Shown here one piece after another: positions 51,954 through 60,889 of a stretch of 64,000 bases of DNA. Below the pieces are notes generated by a model. That model had not been told where the DNA came from. It searched no databases and saw nothing but the letters and a program-made list of their open reading frames with translations. The translations under genes and the position numbers were made by a program. The DNA comes from Lysinibacillus_B sp050613145 (GTDB taxonomy: Bacteria; Bacillota; Bacilli; Bacillales_A; Planococcaceae): NCBI RefSeq assembly GCF_050613145.1, contig NZ_CP192507.1, positions 2,232,001-2,296,000 on the forward strand, read 5' to 3'. Within the stretch, counting starts at the first letter, position 1. Every line of letters starts with the position of its first letter.

Positions 51954-53891
51954 ATGGCAATCATTAAAGTGTCGACCTCAATTTTTTCTGCCATTAGAAC
52001 TATTGAACGCGCATTAGCGAAAGCAAATTTAGGTGATGAGATTCAATTAGCCTCTGGCTTATATAAAGAGTCGATTCAGTTTGAAAAAATAGTGTCCGTT
52101 GTAGGGAGAAATGGCGAGGAGACCATTATCGAAGGATTACTCATTATTCCGAAAAATGTAATAGTGACTTTTGAGCAAATTACGTTTATTCCGACCGCTC
52201 AAATATATATTGAAGGAAAAGCGATTTTTAAAGACTGTCATTTCCAAGGAAAAAAGACAAGTGCCATTCTTTCGTTAAATAAAGGAAAAGCTGAACTAGA
52301 AGACTGTACATTAATGAATGCGACAGATGTGGGGATCGCGATTTTTAATGAAAGCTCCGCAACGATTAAAAACTGTCTGCTTGAAAGTAACGGAAAGTCA
52401 CAAATATTACTTGAATCTTCCCATCTATCGATTGACAACTGTGAACTTACACAATCTACACACGGTATTTGGCTAAAGAAGAATGCAACCGTTCATAGTC
52501 ATAATAATTATATTCACCATCATAGTGGTACCCAAATGATCGTTCAAGAGAACTCTACTTGGATTGATGCTACTAGTACAATCGAACATGGGGAAGGAAA
52601 CGGTATTTACGCTTCTAAACACGCGAATGTAGAGCTAAGCAGCACGACTATTCAGCATCACAAGCTTCCACAAATTTGGATGCAAGAAAGCAATCTCTCC
52701 CTATCAAACAGTACAGTCAAACATGGGAACGAGTCTGGTATTATGTTGCGAGAATATGCAACAGCAGAAATCGAACAATGTACGATCGCCAATCATCGTA
52801 TAGCGAATATCCAAACGACTTTAGAATCTAGATTAAATATTAATAGCTCACAGTTATATAGTTGTGACGGCGTCGGTGTTCAAGTCCGTGAGAAATCCAT
52901 TGCAAATTTTAACGATACAACCTTTTCCGCACACGTCTTGTCTCAGTTATTTATCACAGAACAATCGATTACGTCATTAAAAAATTGTACCTTCAAGGAA
53001 GGGAAACAAGTTGGCATTTTAATCGAAAAGCAAGGAAATTGTACCATTGTTGAAAGTACGTTAAAGCATCACGAAAACACGGCCATTACCGTAATAGATG
53101 GTGAATTAATGGTCATTGGTTGCGAAATTACAGACAACGAAGGGAATGGTATTTTAGCTGTCACCAAAGCTACCGTCAATATTGAAAACAGTTGCTTTTA
53201 TGGCAATGAAATGCCCCATATTGCTGGAAAAAGTGAAGTGAACATTCAACTACATCAAAGTGAATTATATGATGGAAAAAGCTTATACGTACTGGATCAA
53301 TCTCAACTTACCGTTATAGACTGTAACATTTATGATGGTGACGGCGTTCAAGTAGAAATTAGCGATCAAACGAAGGCAAAATTCGACAATTGTATCATTT
53401 CTAGCGGGAAGACAAATGGATTAAAAGCCTATCGTGATTCTTCCTTGCTTATTCTCAATTGTCAAATCTTAAAACATGCTATGCCACAAATTGTGTTAAA
53501 TGATAGCTCCCTTATTATGAAAGATACTGAATTACTAGAGGGTGAACGAAATGGCCTTATTATTGAAAATAATAGCGAGGCATTTATACAAGACACCTTT
53601 ATCTCAAAACATGCTTTCCCGCAAATATGGATTGACTTAGAATCTAATGTGGAACTGAAATCAGCACAAATAACAGAAGGAGAAGAATCAGATATTTATG
53701 TACAAAATAAGTCGACTCTTCATGCTTCAAACTGCATTATTCGCAACGACAAATTTCAATTCAACGTGCAAGCTGTGAATCATTCTAACATTACACTAGA
53801 AGAAACGATTGTTGATAATTATGTAGGCGAAAAGTTTTATAGTGAAAATAACAGCACGATTACAAATCTATTAGATGAAGTGAGTGATTAA
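51954..53891 (+). CDS. Right-handed parallel beta-helix repeat protein
   Basis: A 645-residue protein made almost entirely of beta-helix coils of about 22-24 residues. They follow patterns such as NGILAVTKATVNIENSCF, GVQVREKSIANFNDTTF and SGIMLREYATAEIEQCTI, with recurrent Asn-Cys (N-C) steps. The start resembles the N-cap of pectate-lyase-like proteins (SIFSAIRTIERALAKANLGDEIQLASGLYKE). No signal peptide or anchor is visible, so it appears cytoplasmic, and no pectinase catalytic residues are recognised. It is divergent from a MoxR-VWA-DUF2785 unit. Function is not known. Confidence 0.85.
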   Translation: MAIIKVSTSIFSAIRTIERALAKANLGDEIQLASGLYKESIQFEKIVSVVGRNGEETIIEGLLIIPKNVIVTFEQITFIPTAQIYIEGKAIFKDCHFQGKKTSAILSLNKGKAELEDCTLMNATDVGIAIFNESSATIKNCLLESNGKSQILLESSHLSIDNCELTQSTHGIWLKKNATVHSHNNYIHHHSGTQMIVQENSTWIDATSTIEHGEGNGIYASKHANVELSSTTIQHHKLPQIWMQESNLSLSNSTVKHGNESGIMLREYATAEIEQCTIANHRIANIQTTLESRLNINSSQLYSCDGVGVQVREKSIANFNDTTFSAHVLSQLFITEQSITSLKNCTFKEGKQVGILIEKQGNCTIVESTLKHHENTAITVIDGELMVIGCEITDNEGNGILAVTKATVNIENSCFYGNEMPHIAGKSEVNIQLHQSELYDGKSLYVLDQSQLTVIDCNIYDGDGVQVEISDQTKAKFDNCIISSGKTNGLKAYRDSSLLILNCQILKHAMPQIVLNDSSLIMKDTELLEGERNGLIIENNSEAFIQDTFISKHAFPQIWIDLESNVELKSAQITEGEESDIYVQNKSTLHASNCIIRNDKFQFNVQAVNHSNITLEETIVDNYVGEKFYSENNSTITNLLDEVSD

Positions 53892-53917
53892 AAAGACGCA
53901 TCTGTACCAAAATAAGC

Positions 53918-53946
53918 TCCGCTAGCTTTTATACTAGTGGAGCTTT
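53918..53946. terminator. Bidirectional terminator after the beta-helix gene
   Basis: AAGCTCCGCTAG pairs with CTAGTGGAGCTT between converging genes, with T run on the plus side. Confidence 0.85.
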
Positions 53947-53956
53947 TCGATTTATT

Positions 53957-54451
53957 TTAATCATCTGCATGAATCAGCATGCTAAAGTGGAATTTCACAC
54001 CGAGTTTTTCTAATTCCGTTGTTGCCTCTGCAACAAGCGCCTCTGCTTGTTTCCGTTTCGCAGCATCCAATTCTTCAAACATTTTATCTTTATGGTTTGG
54101 CAATTCCACGCCTAATTCTTTGCATTTTTCAGCGGCTTGCTCTTTTGTTAATCGACCATCTTTCATTTGTTGTTTAATTTCTTTTACTTTTGCCTTTGTC
54201 TCTTCATCTAACCCCTCAAACTTATCGTGCGTTTCCTCAGGGTCTGGGAATGTTACACCAAGCGTTACTAATTCCTTTTTTAAGTTGATTAGGATGTCAT
54301 CAACTTTTTCTCTTGTTTCTGCATCAAGCTTGTGCATTTCGTGACCATGCACGAAATAGTCGTTTGCCTGTATGGCCGGCATCACTGCGCTCACTGTAAC
54401 GCCCATTGCTAATGCTCCCGCTGCAATATATGTTGTTAGTCGTTTTTTCAT
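53957..54451 (-). CDS. Secreted helical repeat protein
   Basis: A 164-residue secreted protein. The signal peptide (residues 1-30) begins MKKRLTTYIAAGALAMG. The mature part has three related units of about 40 residues, each starting LDAETREKV, LDEETKAKV and LDAAKRKQA and ending in LGVTFP, LGVELP and LGVKFH. Composition is charged and helical with many His. It resembles secreted DUF2680-type proteins but is not assigned. ATG 54451 has AAGGAGG at the right spacing; the longer frame to 54478 covers this SD. Confidence 0.7.
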   Translation of the reverse strand: MKKRLTTYIAAGALAMGVTVSAVMPAIQANDYFVHGHEMHKLDAETREKVDDILINLKKELVTLGVTFPDPEETHDKFEGLDEETKAKVKEIKQQMKDGRLTKEQAAEKCKELGVELPNHKDKMFEELDAAKRKQAEALVAEATTELEKLGVKFHFSMLIHADD

Positions 54452-54598
54452 CTTCTCCGCCTCCTTTGAATAGTTCACTTTTATTCACGGTAGCATCGAT
54501 AGTTTTTCCTGTTTGGACTAAAACATACGCAGATGATATTTGAAGAAGTTCTGAATGATTAACAAAAAATACAATAAATTTAAATATTAAAAGCTATC

Positions 54599-55033
54599 CT
54601 AAATAGAATACTGCTTTTGAAGCATAGCTGAAGTTCGTGCAACGGTAAAGGTTATTAGCATAATTAATAAACCTAATAACGCAATTCCAAGATGCATTGC
54701 ATGTTGACTTATTAAAAAAGCAAAACCGATACTATACAAAATAATGATTGTAATTGCACAAGCTTTTATCATGCTTAATGATTTTACCGCTACAGCTGCT
54801 TTTTTAGTTTCTATCGTTTTTATAAATGTTAATGCTTCATAAAGCGCAAAGTAAAATGGAATGGTCGTTGCATACATACCGAATAAAACGGGATACTTTA
54901 AATGGGCATACTCTGGATACACGTTAGCTGAAATGAAAGCCATTTTCGGCAACCAACCTATACAAAGTAGGAAAATGACAATACCAAACATATAAACTCC
55001 AGCTTTTAAAATGTTTGTACTAATTCCCCACAT
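54599..55033 (-). CDS. DUF2975 membrane protein
   Basis: A 144-residue protein with four predicted helices, of the DUF2975 type: LKAGVYMFGIVIFLLCIGWLPKMAFISANVYPEY, LKYPVLFGMYATTIPFYFALYEA, then a short polar ETKKAAVAVKSLSMIKACAI loop and two more helices. DUF2975 genes are usually followed by a small XRE regulator, which is missing here. ATG 55033 has AAAGGAG at 8 nt; ATG 55039 is too close to it. Confidence 0.75.
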   Translation of the reverse strand: MWGISTNILKAGVYMFGIVIFLLCIGWLPKMAFISANVYPEYAHLKYPVLFGMYATTIPFYFALYEALTFIKTIETKKAAVAVKSLSMIKACAITIIILYSIGFAFLISQHAMHLGIALLGLLIMLITFTVARTSAMLQKQYSI

Positions 55034-55318
55034 TTTCATTACTCCTTTCCTTTTGAAAGTTTTTCCTTTTCACAGTGGACGTTCAGTTATTATGTAAGTT
55101 CCCATTATTAACTGTTTTTAAGTCTTACATCCTAGTAGTGCTCTGTAGGATGGATGGTAAGCATACCAAGTATTCCTAATAATCAAAATGATTATTACTA
55201 ACGTGAAAAGGCAACGCTACATTTAGATCCCCCTAATTAAAAGTAGCTAATTCATCCATGGGAATTAGCTGCTTTTGTTTTACGCCTTATTTATTATGAC
55301 AATGATCGTTCAGTAAAA

Positions 55319-55642
55319 CTAATTAAAAAGATATAGTAAAAAACTATTTACACTAACGACAATCACAAACACAACCGCCATCGCTGGTTTTAATGTGGTC
55401 CATAATATAACAGCCGCTATTCCAAATATTGCAAACTCTAACATTAGTCGATTTATTCCTTTAAGCTCTAAAGGAGAATTAGGGGCACCAAATGTAGCCC
55501 AGATACTTATTGTGACAACCAGGAGTCCTGCACAAAATAAGATTTTTGTTAAATAACTATTTCCCTGCTGTAAACCCCAATAGCCAATAATAGCTAAAGT
55601 AGCTATCTCTAGAAGAAAACGTAGCAGTAAGTTTAATATCAT
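55319..55642 (-). CDS. YrdB family (DUF2568) membrane protein
   Basis: A 107-residue protein with four hydrophobic segments. The YrdB pattern is seen in LRFLLEIATLAIIGYWGLQQGNS, ISIWATFGAPNSPLELKGINRLMLEFAIFGIAAVILW. The function of the family is unknown. It lies 71 bp downstream of a MerR-type regulator gene on the same strand and could be in its operon, which would make it a target of that regulator. Confidence 0.7.
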   Translation of the reverse strand: MILNLLLRFLLEIATLAIIGYWGLQQGNSYLTKILFCAGLLVVTISIWATFGAPNSPLELKGINRLMLEFAIFGIAAVILWTTLKPAMAVVFVIVVSVNSFLLYLFN

Positions 55643-55713
55643 TTATTTAATCCCCCATCCAAATCATGAACTTTATTAATCATTCGGACTTAATCTTATT
55701 TTACAAATAGACT

Positions 55714-56139
55714 TTAATCCATTCGCTTTGTTAGTTTTTTGTACATTTCCTCTACTGTTTCTTCTATTTGATTATTGTTCGCTTCGTACTTGCCTTTTCC
55801 TATAACATTTGCCGCCATTTTTAATACTTGTAACGCCGCGGTGTAAAATTCAATTTGCTTTTCAACAAAAGTCATTTTACTTTCAAATAATGACACGGTA
55901 GAATTGTTACACGCCTCACTTAACGGCTGCTTGTCTAGAGCCAGTAATGATCGAATTTCTTGGAGTGAAAATCCTAGTTGCTTTAATACTAAAATAAATT
56001 TGATTGTTTTTTCGCATTGTACATCATAAAATCGATAGCCATTTTCTAATCGTTGCGGATGTAATAAACCTTCTTTTTCATAAAATCGAATCGTATCATG
56101 TGATAAATCATACTTTAAAGCAAATTGTTTTATATACAT
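55714..56139 (-). CDS. MerR family transcriptional regulator
   Basis: A 141-residue regulator. The winged HTH reads YIKQFALKYDLSHDTIRFYEKEGLLHPQRLENGYRFYD, followed by LKQLGFSLQEIRSLLALD and the coiled-coil dimer helix SLFESKMTFVEKQIEFYTAALQVL. A single Cys (EACNNS) is present, so neither Hg-type nor Cu-type metal sites are complete; a drug, aldehyde or redox ligand is more likely. A 19-bp-spacer promoter lies immediately upstream, as expected for autoregulation. Confidence 0.9.
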   Translation of the reverse strand: MYIKQFALKYDLSHDTIRFYEKEGLLHPQRLENGYRFYDVQCEKTIKFILVLKQLGFSLQEIRSLLALDKQPLSEACNNSTVSLFESKMTFVEKQIEFYTAALQVLKMAANVIGKGKYEANNNQIEETVEEMYKKLTKRMD

Positions 56140-56158
56140 ATAGATTCCTCCTAAGTTC

Positions 56159-56189
56159 AGACTATCATTGGAGTGAACTCTAATGTCAA
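56159..56189 (-). promoter_or_regulatory. MerR-type promoter with 19-bp spacer
   Basis: On the minus strand TTGACA (56189-56184), a 19-bp spacer holding the dyad TAGAGT-TC-ACTCCA, and TAGTCT (56164-56159). The long spacer and dyad are the hallmark of promoters untwisted by MerR proteins. It directly precedes the merR gene. Confidence 0.8.
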
Positions 56190-56369
56190 GGTTATGTATT
56201 AATTATTCTAGTAACATAACTGTCTTCTATAGGGGGAAGGTGGATTTTCTCTCATAAAATAGTAACCATAGCACCAAATGTTATTAAAATAAATGGGTGC
56301 AAAGTAAAAAATTTTAAACTCATATTTCATTCTTTTATCATTGCAAACTATCTAAAATAACAAATAAAA

Positions 56370-56428
56370 ACTCACCACAATGTTACTTGTATCTAATTGC
56401 CATCAACAAGTTTGTAGGTGAGTTTTTT
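56370..56428 (-). terminator. Terminator of the cupin gene
   Basis: AAACTCACC pairs with GGTGAGTTT around an internal hairpinning loop, with T runs outside on the minus strand, 8 bp after the stop. Confidence 0.6.
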
Positions 56429-56435
56429 ACTTATC

Positions 56436-56807
56436 TTAATGCTGAATTCCATACTTAGCTTCTAAAAGAATTTGATTATTGTTTAAATTTATACTTTCAA
56501 TTACAAGTGCTATTAATCCATTATCAGATTTTGTTTCATGCCATTCCCCTGCTTCCCATAAAACCGCTTCTCCCTTAGAAAGTTGTACAAAATCATCTAT
56601 ATCATTGCGGACATATCCTTCACCCGCTAAAACGACTAACAACTGGGGAACTATTGCTTTATGAAAACCAATACCGCCATTTTCTCTTAATGTAAATAAT
56701 GATATTTTTGCTTCTGCTTCAAGTTGCGCAAATGGGGTAATAAAAAAATTAGAGTCGAAGTGTGTTACGTGCATACCTAAATCCATATCAAATTTAAAAA
56801 ACTTCAT
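56436..56807 (-). CDS. Cupin-fold protein
   Basis: A 123-residue single-domain protein. The cupin strands are LREN-GGIGFHKAIVPQLLVVLAGEGYVRND and LSKGEAVLWEAGEWHETKSDNGLIALVIES, with His residues at GFHKA and EWHET that could hold a metal. It has no DNA-binding domain. The reaction or ligand is unknown. SD AGGAGAG is near the ATG at 56807. Single gene. Confidence 0.8.
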   Translation of the reverse strand: MKFFKFDMDLGMHVTHFDSNFFITPFAQLEAEAKISLFTLRENGGIGFHKAIVPQLLVVLAGEGYVRNDIDDFVQLSKGEAVLWEAGEWHETKSDNGLIALVIESINLNNNQILLEAKYGIQH

Positions 56808-57414
56808 TATTCATCTCTCCTTCTATAAATATATCTATCGTTCTTTACCAAAATTCATGGATGAACTTTAGTAAAAGTATGTATAAGGGCATATAATGAT
56901 CCCTATCTATGAGCAAACCCACAGGCCTTTGCCACTATCATTGCCATACAATGTGATGATTTTCCCTTTGTTCCTTTACCGTTAAAATCAACTACATGTT
57001 ACATTGAAACGTTTTATTCTGTTTTTTACATTGGAAATACCAATTATTAACCGAAATATGTATTTGATCTTATATACCTTAATGCATTACCTTACCTACT
57101 CACTGGTACATATTATTCAAGCATAAAACAGAAACAAGACTATTGTTCTTAATAGCGGTTTATATATTTTTTACATTAAAATAATAGCATCGGATAATCT
57201 TATGCATTTTAGTTAGGTATTTCTAGTATTTAATAAAATTATCATAATACAAACATTAGTACAATAGTATTACTCTTCAACACCTTCTGTAAAGATATCG
57301 AACTACTGATATAAATACGCTTCTTCATTAGAGTATGGGGATGAACTTGTGCAAGAGCTATGTATTAGGGTAATCCAACTCCATTCTGCATAAAGACACG
57401 GACAGGATGGAATT
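56808..57414. other. Intergenic region with a degenerate direct repeat
   Basis: 607 bp of AT-rich DNA without a convincing gene. GGATGAACTT with TATGTAT(A/T)AGGG 19-20 bp later occurs at 56859-56889 and 57339-57370, the second just before the small frame at 57415. Confidence 0.4.
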
Positions 57415-57609
57415 ATGTTTATTATTCGAGGACAATCGTACAAGGAAACGGTGACCTACCATGAATATCGATATGTTGAAGTAACTGTTACTTTCCACGG
57501 GGATATACAGAGCTATAAATATAAATTTAACTATTATATCGACAAAATTGAATTGAATAATAGAGTCTTTGTAAAAAAAACAACAAGCACATTTAATTAT
57601 ATTAAATGA
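57415..57609 (+). CDS. Hypothetical 64-residue protein
   Basis: A short frame starting FIIRGQSYKETVTYHEYRYVEV, with alternating aromatic and charged residues that suggest beta strands. AGGATGG lies 5 nt before the ATG, a fair SD. No signal peptide or family is recognised. It may be a real small gene or the end of a decayed one; a degenerate direct repeat lies immediately upstream. Confidence 0.35.
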   Translation: MFIIRGQSYKETVTYHEYRYVEVTVTFHGDIQSYKYKFNYYIDKIELNNRVFVKKTTSTFNYIK

Positions 57610-57646
57610 ATATGAATGTATGATGAAAATTTCACCACTTTTCTAA

Positions 57647-57681
57647 TATATTCATATACTTACACTTTAGATATGAATATA
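57647..57681. promoter_or_regulatory. Perfect 11-bp inverted repeat upstream of the cytochrome gene
   Basis: TATATTCATAT (57647-57657) and ATATGAATATA (57671-57681) are exact complements with a 13-bp spacer, about 80 bp before the cytochrome start. It is a likely operator. Confidence 0.55.
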
Positions 57682-57759
57682 TTGTGTAATCCTTGCGCAA
57701 TCAAACTAAACGTCGATTTATTATATTAAGATATAGATAAAGAAAGGAGTGGAAAAATT

Positions 57760-58725
57760 ATGAAACCACTAGCAGTCATTTCTTCTATTATAGGTATTTG
57801 TATCGCTATCTTAATTGGTATTGGCATTAACAAAAGTTTGATCAGTGTTAATGAGCCCGCGCTTGAAGACACAACACAGGTTAAAACGGAAACAACAAGC
57901 CCTCCTCAAGTTGCTTCAGCTAATAGTCAGGTGTTCCCTCAAATTAGTATGGAAGATGTACCTGATAGCAAAATGAAAGAAGACATTATTTATGGCTACA
58001 ATTTAGTGAATGAAACGCATGTCTATGCAGAGGAGAACGTCGGCAATCAACTTTCTTGTACAAGCTGTCACGCTGGTGCTGGTTTAAGAGATTCAAATGC
58101 TTCCCTTGTCGGTGTCATGGCAGACTACCCAAAATATATTGCTCGTTCGGGAGATATCGTAACAATTGAAGAACGTATTAACGGTTGTATGGTCCGTAGT
58201 ATGAATGGTACAAAATTTGAAGTCAATAGCGATGAGCTTGAAGCAATGGTCGCATACTTCAAATATATTTCTGAAGGCGTAACAATTGGCGAAGAACGCC
58301 CATGGGCAAAATCAGCAGATATGAAAGCTGTCCCTATTCCAGATGTAGATAATGGAGAAAAATTATTTACTGCCAAATCATGTATTGCCTGTCACGCCGT
58401 TGACGGTTCTGGTACAGGTGCAAACACTGGTCCAGCATTATGGGGGGAAAACTCCTTTAACGACGGTGCAGGTATGGCGCGCGTGTCAAAAATGGCTGGC
58501 TATATTCAAGCATACATGCCTGTTGGTCAAGAAATGACATTAACAGATCAAGAAGCATCCGATTTAGCTGCTTATATTTTATCACAAGACCGTCCTGAAT
58601 GGAAAAATCACGATAAAGACTGGCCAAATGGTGGTAAACCTTCCGATATTATGACGAAAGAACGCCGCGAACAGGCACAAAACGGGACAATTAATTGGAA
58701 TGAAGTACTAGCTGATTTCCAATAA
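57760..58725 (+). CDS. Dihaem cytochrome c, thiosulfate dehydrogenase (TsdA)-like
   Basis: A 321-residue protein anchored by an N-terminal helix (about residues 5-24) with a Ser/Thr/Pro-rich linker to about residue 55. It has two haem c motifs: CTSCH (about 105-109) and CIACH (about 209-213). Between them, YIARSGDIVTIEERINGCMVRSMNG is characteristic of TsdA-type thiosulfate/tetrathionate enzymes. The Cys in INGCM is at a position of interest for haem ligation. It would act outside the membrane, coupled to the respiratory chain. No SoxXA or oxidase partner is adjacent. Monocistronic with SD AAAGGAG. Confidence 0.85.
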   Translation: MKPLAVISSIIGICIAILIGIGINKSLISVNEPALEDTTQVKTETTSPPQVASANSQVFPQISMEDVPDSKMKEDIIYGYNLVNETHVYAEENVGNQLSCTSCHAGAGLRDSNASLVGVMADYPKYIARSGDIVTIEERINGCMVRSMNGTKFEVNSDELEAMVAYFKYISEGVTIGEERPWAKSADMKAVPIPDVDNGEKLFTAKSCIACHAVDGSGTGANTGPALWGENSFNDGAGMARVSKMAGYIQAYMPVGQEMTLTDQEASDLAAYILSQDRPEWKNHDKDWPNGGKPSDIMTKERREQAQNGTINWNEVLADFQ

Positions 58726-58733
58726 TCACCTTG

Positions 58734-58768
58734 AGCTAACACAAATTTTTATGTGTTAGCTCTTTTCT
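58734..58768 (+). terminator. Terminator of the cytochrome gene
   Basis: AGCTAACACA pairs with TGTGTTAGCT over a short loop, followed by CTTTTCTT. Confidence 0.85.
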
Positions 58769-58795
58769 TATGCTTAATTCTATAACTATATGGCG

Positions 58796-59482
58796 TTACA
58801 AAGGCGTTACAAATTTATACCCCAGTCCCCGTATAGTAACAATTCGCTTCGGGTTATGCCGGTCTTCTTCTATCTTCTCTCGTAATTTTTTGATATGGGC
58901 ATCAATTGTTCTATCTAAAATTTCCCGCTCAATGTTTGGATATAAATGCCTCACTAAATCCTCACGAGACACTATCACATTCGGATGGTCCATAAAGTAA
59001 TAAAGCAATAAAAATTCATGCTTTGTTAATTTGACTGGTTTCCCGTATAAAAACACTTCTCCTTTTCTTGGTTTAATACACAATCCATCCCGAATTAGTT
59101 TTTGACAAAAAAGACCCGTCCGTCGAATGACCGCTTCCATATGAGCAAGCAATTCATTGATATCAATCGGTTTTGTTAAATAAGCATCTGCCCCTATTTT
59201 CAAACCATTGATTTTATCTTCTACGAGCAACTTGCTGCTAATCATAATAATCGAAACATCTTGCGTATTTTGTTGACGCACCCACTGACAAAACGCTTCT
59301 CCGCTCATACCCGGTAATATTAAATCTAATAAAATCATACATGGATAATTTGCTTTAAATTTTTCAATCGCTTCTTCTGCTGAATAAGCTAATGTCACTT
59401 CATAACCAGCTTGTTCCACCGCATCTTTCAGTATCGTAGCGAATAACCTATCATCTTCTACAATTAGTACCTTTTGATTCAT
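58796..59482 (-). CDS. OmpR-family response regulator (orphan)
   Basis: A 228-residue two-component regulator from ATG 59482. The receiver has VLIVEDDRLFA, phospho-acceptor Asp in MILLDLILPGMSG and the Lys in AYLTKPIDINELL. The winged HTH has VKLTKHEFLLLYYFMDHPNVIVSREDLVRHLYP, RTIDAHIKKLREKIEEDRHNPKRIVTIRGLGYKF. No histidine kinase gene is adjacent; the partner must be elsewhere. AGGGG is 5 nt before the start. Confidence 0.92.
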   Translation of the reverse strand: MNQKVLIVEDDRLFATILKDAVEQAGYEVTLAYSAEEAIEKFKANYPCMILLDLILPGMSGEAFCQWVRQQNTQDVSIIMISSKLLVEDKINGLKIGADAYLTKPIDINELLAHMEAVIRRTGLFCQKLIRDGLCIKPRKGEVFLYGKPVKLTKHEFLLLYYFMDHPNVIVSREDLVRHLYPNIEREILDRTIDAHIKKLREKIEEDRHNPKRIVTIRGLGYKFVTPL

Positions 59483-60404
59483 ATTACCCCTACCCATTTC
59501 ATTTTTTATACTAAATTTAAACGCACTTGTTGATTATTTATTTAAAAAAGTTGTTTTAATATGTATTGAATTACATTTATGCTAGCCGTTATTAGTTTTT
59601 ATCAGTCGTAGCTTTATTTATTAATCAACACCATTGAAATTTTAACATATATGTCATCATATCAAATATGGAATATGGCCAACTCACTAGCGATTCGCTT
59701 TTATATACTGATTTCCATACATTTTAGCTTACATAAGAAATCTTTATTTCACGGCTGTTGATGAATCAATTATTTTTATATGTATGAAAGTAATAAGTTG
59801 ATTTTTACCCCAGGTTGCTAGATTTCCACGAGTATAGCTGTAATAGCCTTTGCTCCATGCAAAGTCGAATCTTTACGACTTTTTACATATTGAAAATGAA
59901 ATCGTTCATTTCCGGGGAAATATTTCGAAAATTTAGTTATTTGATAAGGAAATTAAATTTCCCCACTATAACAAGTATCCCTCTTTTTGATTTTATATTG
60001 GGAACATGCATCGCCGTATTTTTCTTTTCTAACTACTAACTCGATACTTCTATTTTTATATTCATCATAATTTATAATCGAGATTCTGTTTTCACCTATC
60101 CAATTCAATCGAACATTTCCTTGTGCATCAATAAAATATATCGTCTTCTTGATGAAATAGAACATTCACAAACATATTGACACTACCAGCACCCCCATAA
60201 TTTTAACAATACATTTGTGCTGAATAGTTTGCGTTTGCCGGTGTTATGATACTTCCTCATCATAGACGAAACCATACGTGAAATGTCCAATGAAAAGCCG
60301 CTCCTTTCTTAACCGATTATTTCCTACACCCAGACAACCACATACTTTATAATGAACATCTTTTTACCTTTTGCCATATGTATAGAGCGAAAGGAATGAT
60401 GACA
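59483..60404. other. Gene-poor region, possibly with a decayed gene
   Basis: About 920 bp of AT-rich DNA. The only candidate is a minus-strand frame of 70 codons (59953-60165) reading TIYFIDAQGNVRLNWIGEN, with no SD and ending in a polar Lys/Asp-rich tail. It could be the 3' part of a lost gene. No RNA motif was recognised. Confidence 0.4.
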
Positions 60405-60707
60405 GTGGTTTCGATTGAGCATCTCGAAATTCAAGGGCAGCCGTTTATGGCTGTTACAGTCCGTTTACCAAAAACAACGTTGCTAACTGTTTCGAATGAT
60501 AACGGTTATATTATGTGTGGCGCTTTAGATGTGGGGCTTTTAAATAGCCGCTTAGCAGATCGGAAAATCCTTGCAGGTCGTGCTGTCGGTGTAAAAACAA
60601 TTGAGGAATTGTTAGAGGCTCCACTTGAGTCCGTTACGATTGCAGCAGAAACAATCGGCATTTATCCGGGGATGATCGGAAAAGATGCACTACTCAAAAT
60701 GCTCTAA
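60405..60707 (+). CDS. yunC: YunC family (DUF1805) protein
   Basis: A 100-residue protein matching the full length of DUF1805/YunC: EHLEIQGQPFMAVTVRLPKT, then VSNDNGYIMCGALDVGLLNSRLADRKILAGRAVGVKTIEELLEAPLESVT and GIYPGMIGKDALLKML. The central NGYIMCGALDVGLL is invariant. No enzyme activity is established. GTG 60405 is chosen because AAAGGA lies 9 nt upstream and the N-terminus then matches the family; ATG codons at 60396 and 60399 are too near the SD. Confidence 0.9.
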   Translation: MVSIEHLEIQGQPFMAVTVRLPKTTLLTVSNDNGYIMCGALDVGLLNSRLADRKILAGRAVGVKTIEELLEAPLESVTIAAETIGIYPGMIGKDALLKML

Positions 60708-60889
60708 AATAAGTACTAAATGTTCTATTTCATTATTGGTTTTCATCAAATGAAGAGGCGTATTTGACATTGAATCGAATACGCTTCTTGTTTTTGTGTG
60801 AAGAATAAGCTGTCTACACGCCTTCCTTCTGAAATACATAAAACGTACAAATTGAAATTTCACTTTGAAAAACGAACGATTTAGACCTC

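Noticed and set aside
56905..56965. GCAAACCC and GGCC strings resembling a c-di-GMP-I riboswitch
   Set aside because: The order and spacing of conserved blocks do not fit, and there is no terminator or downstream gene at proper distance.
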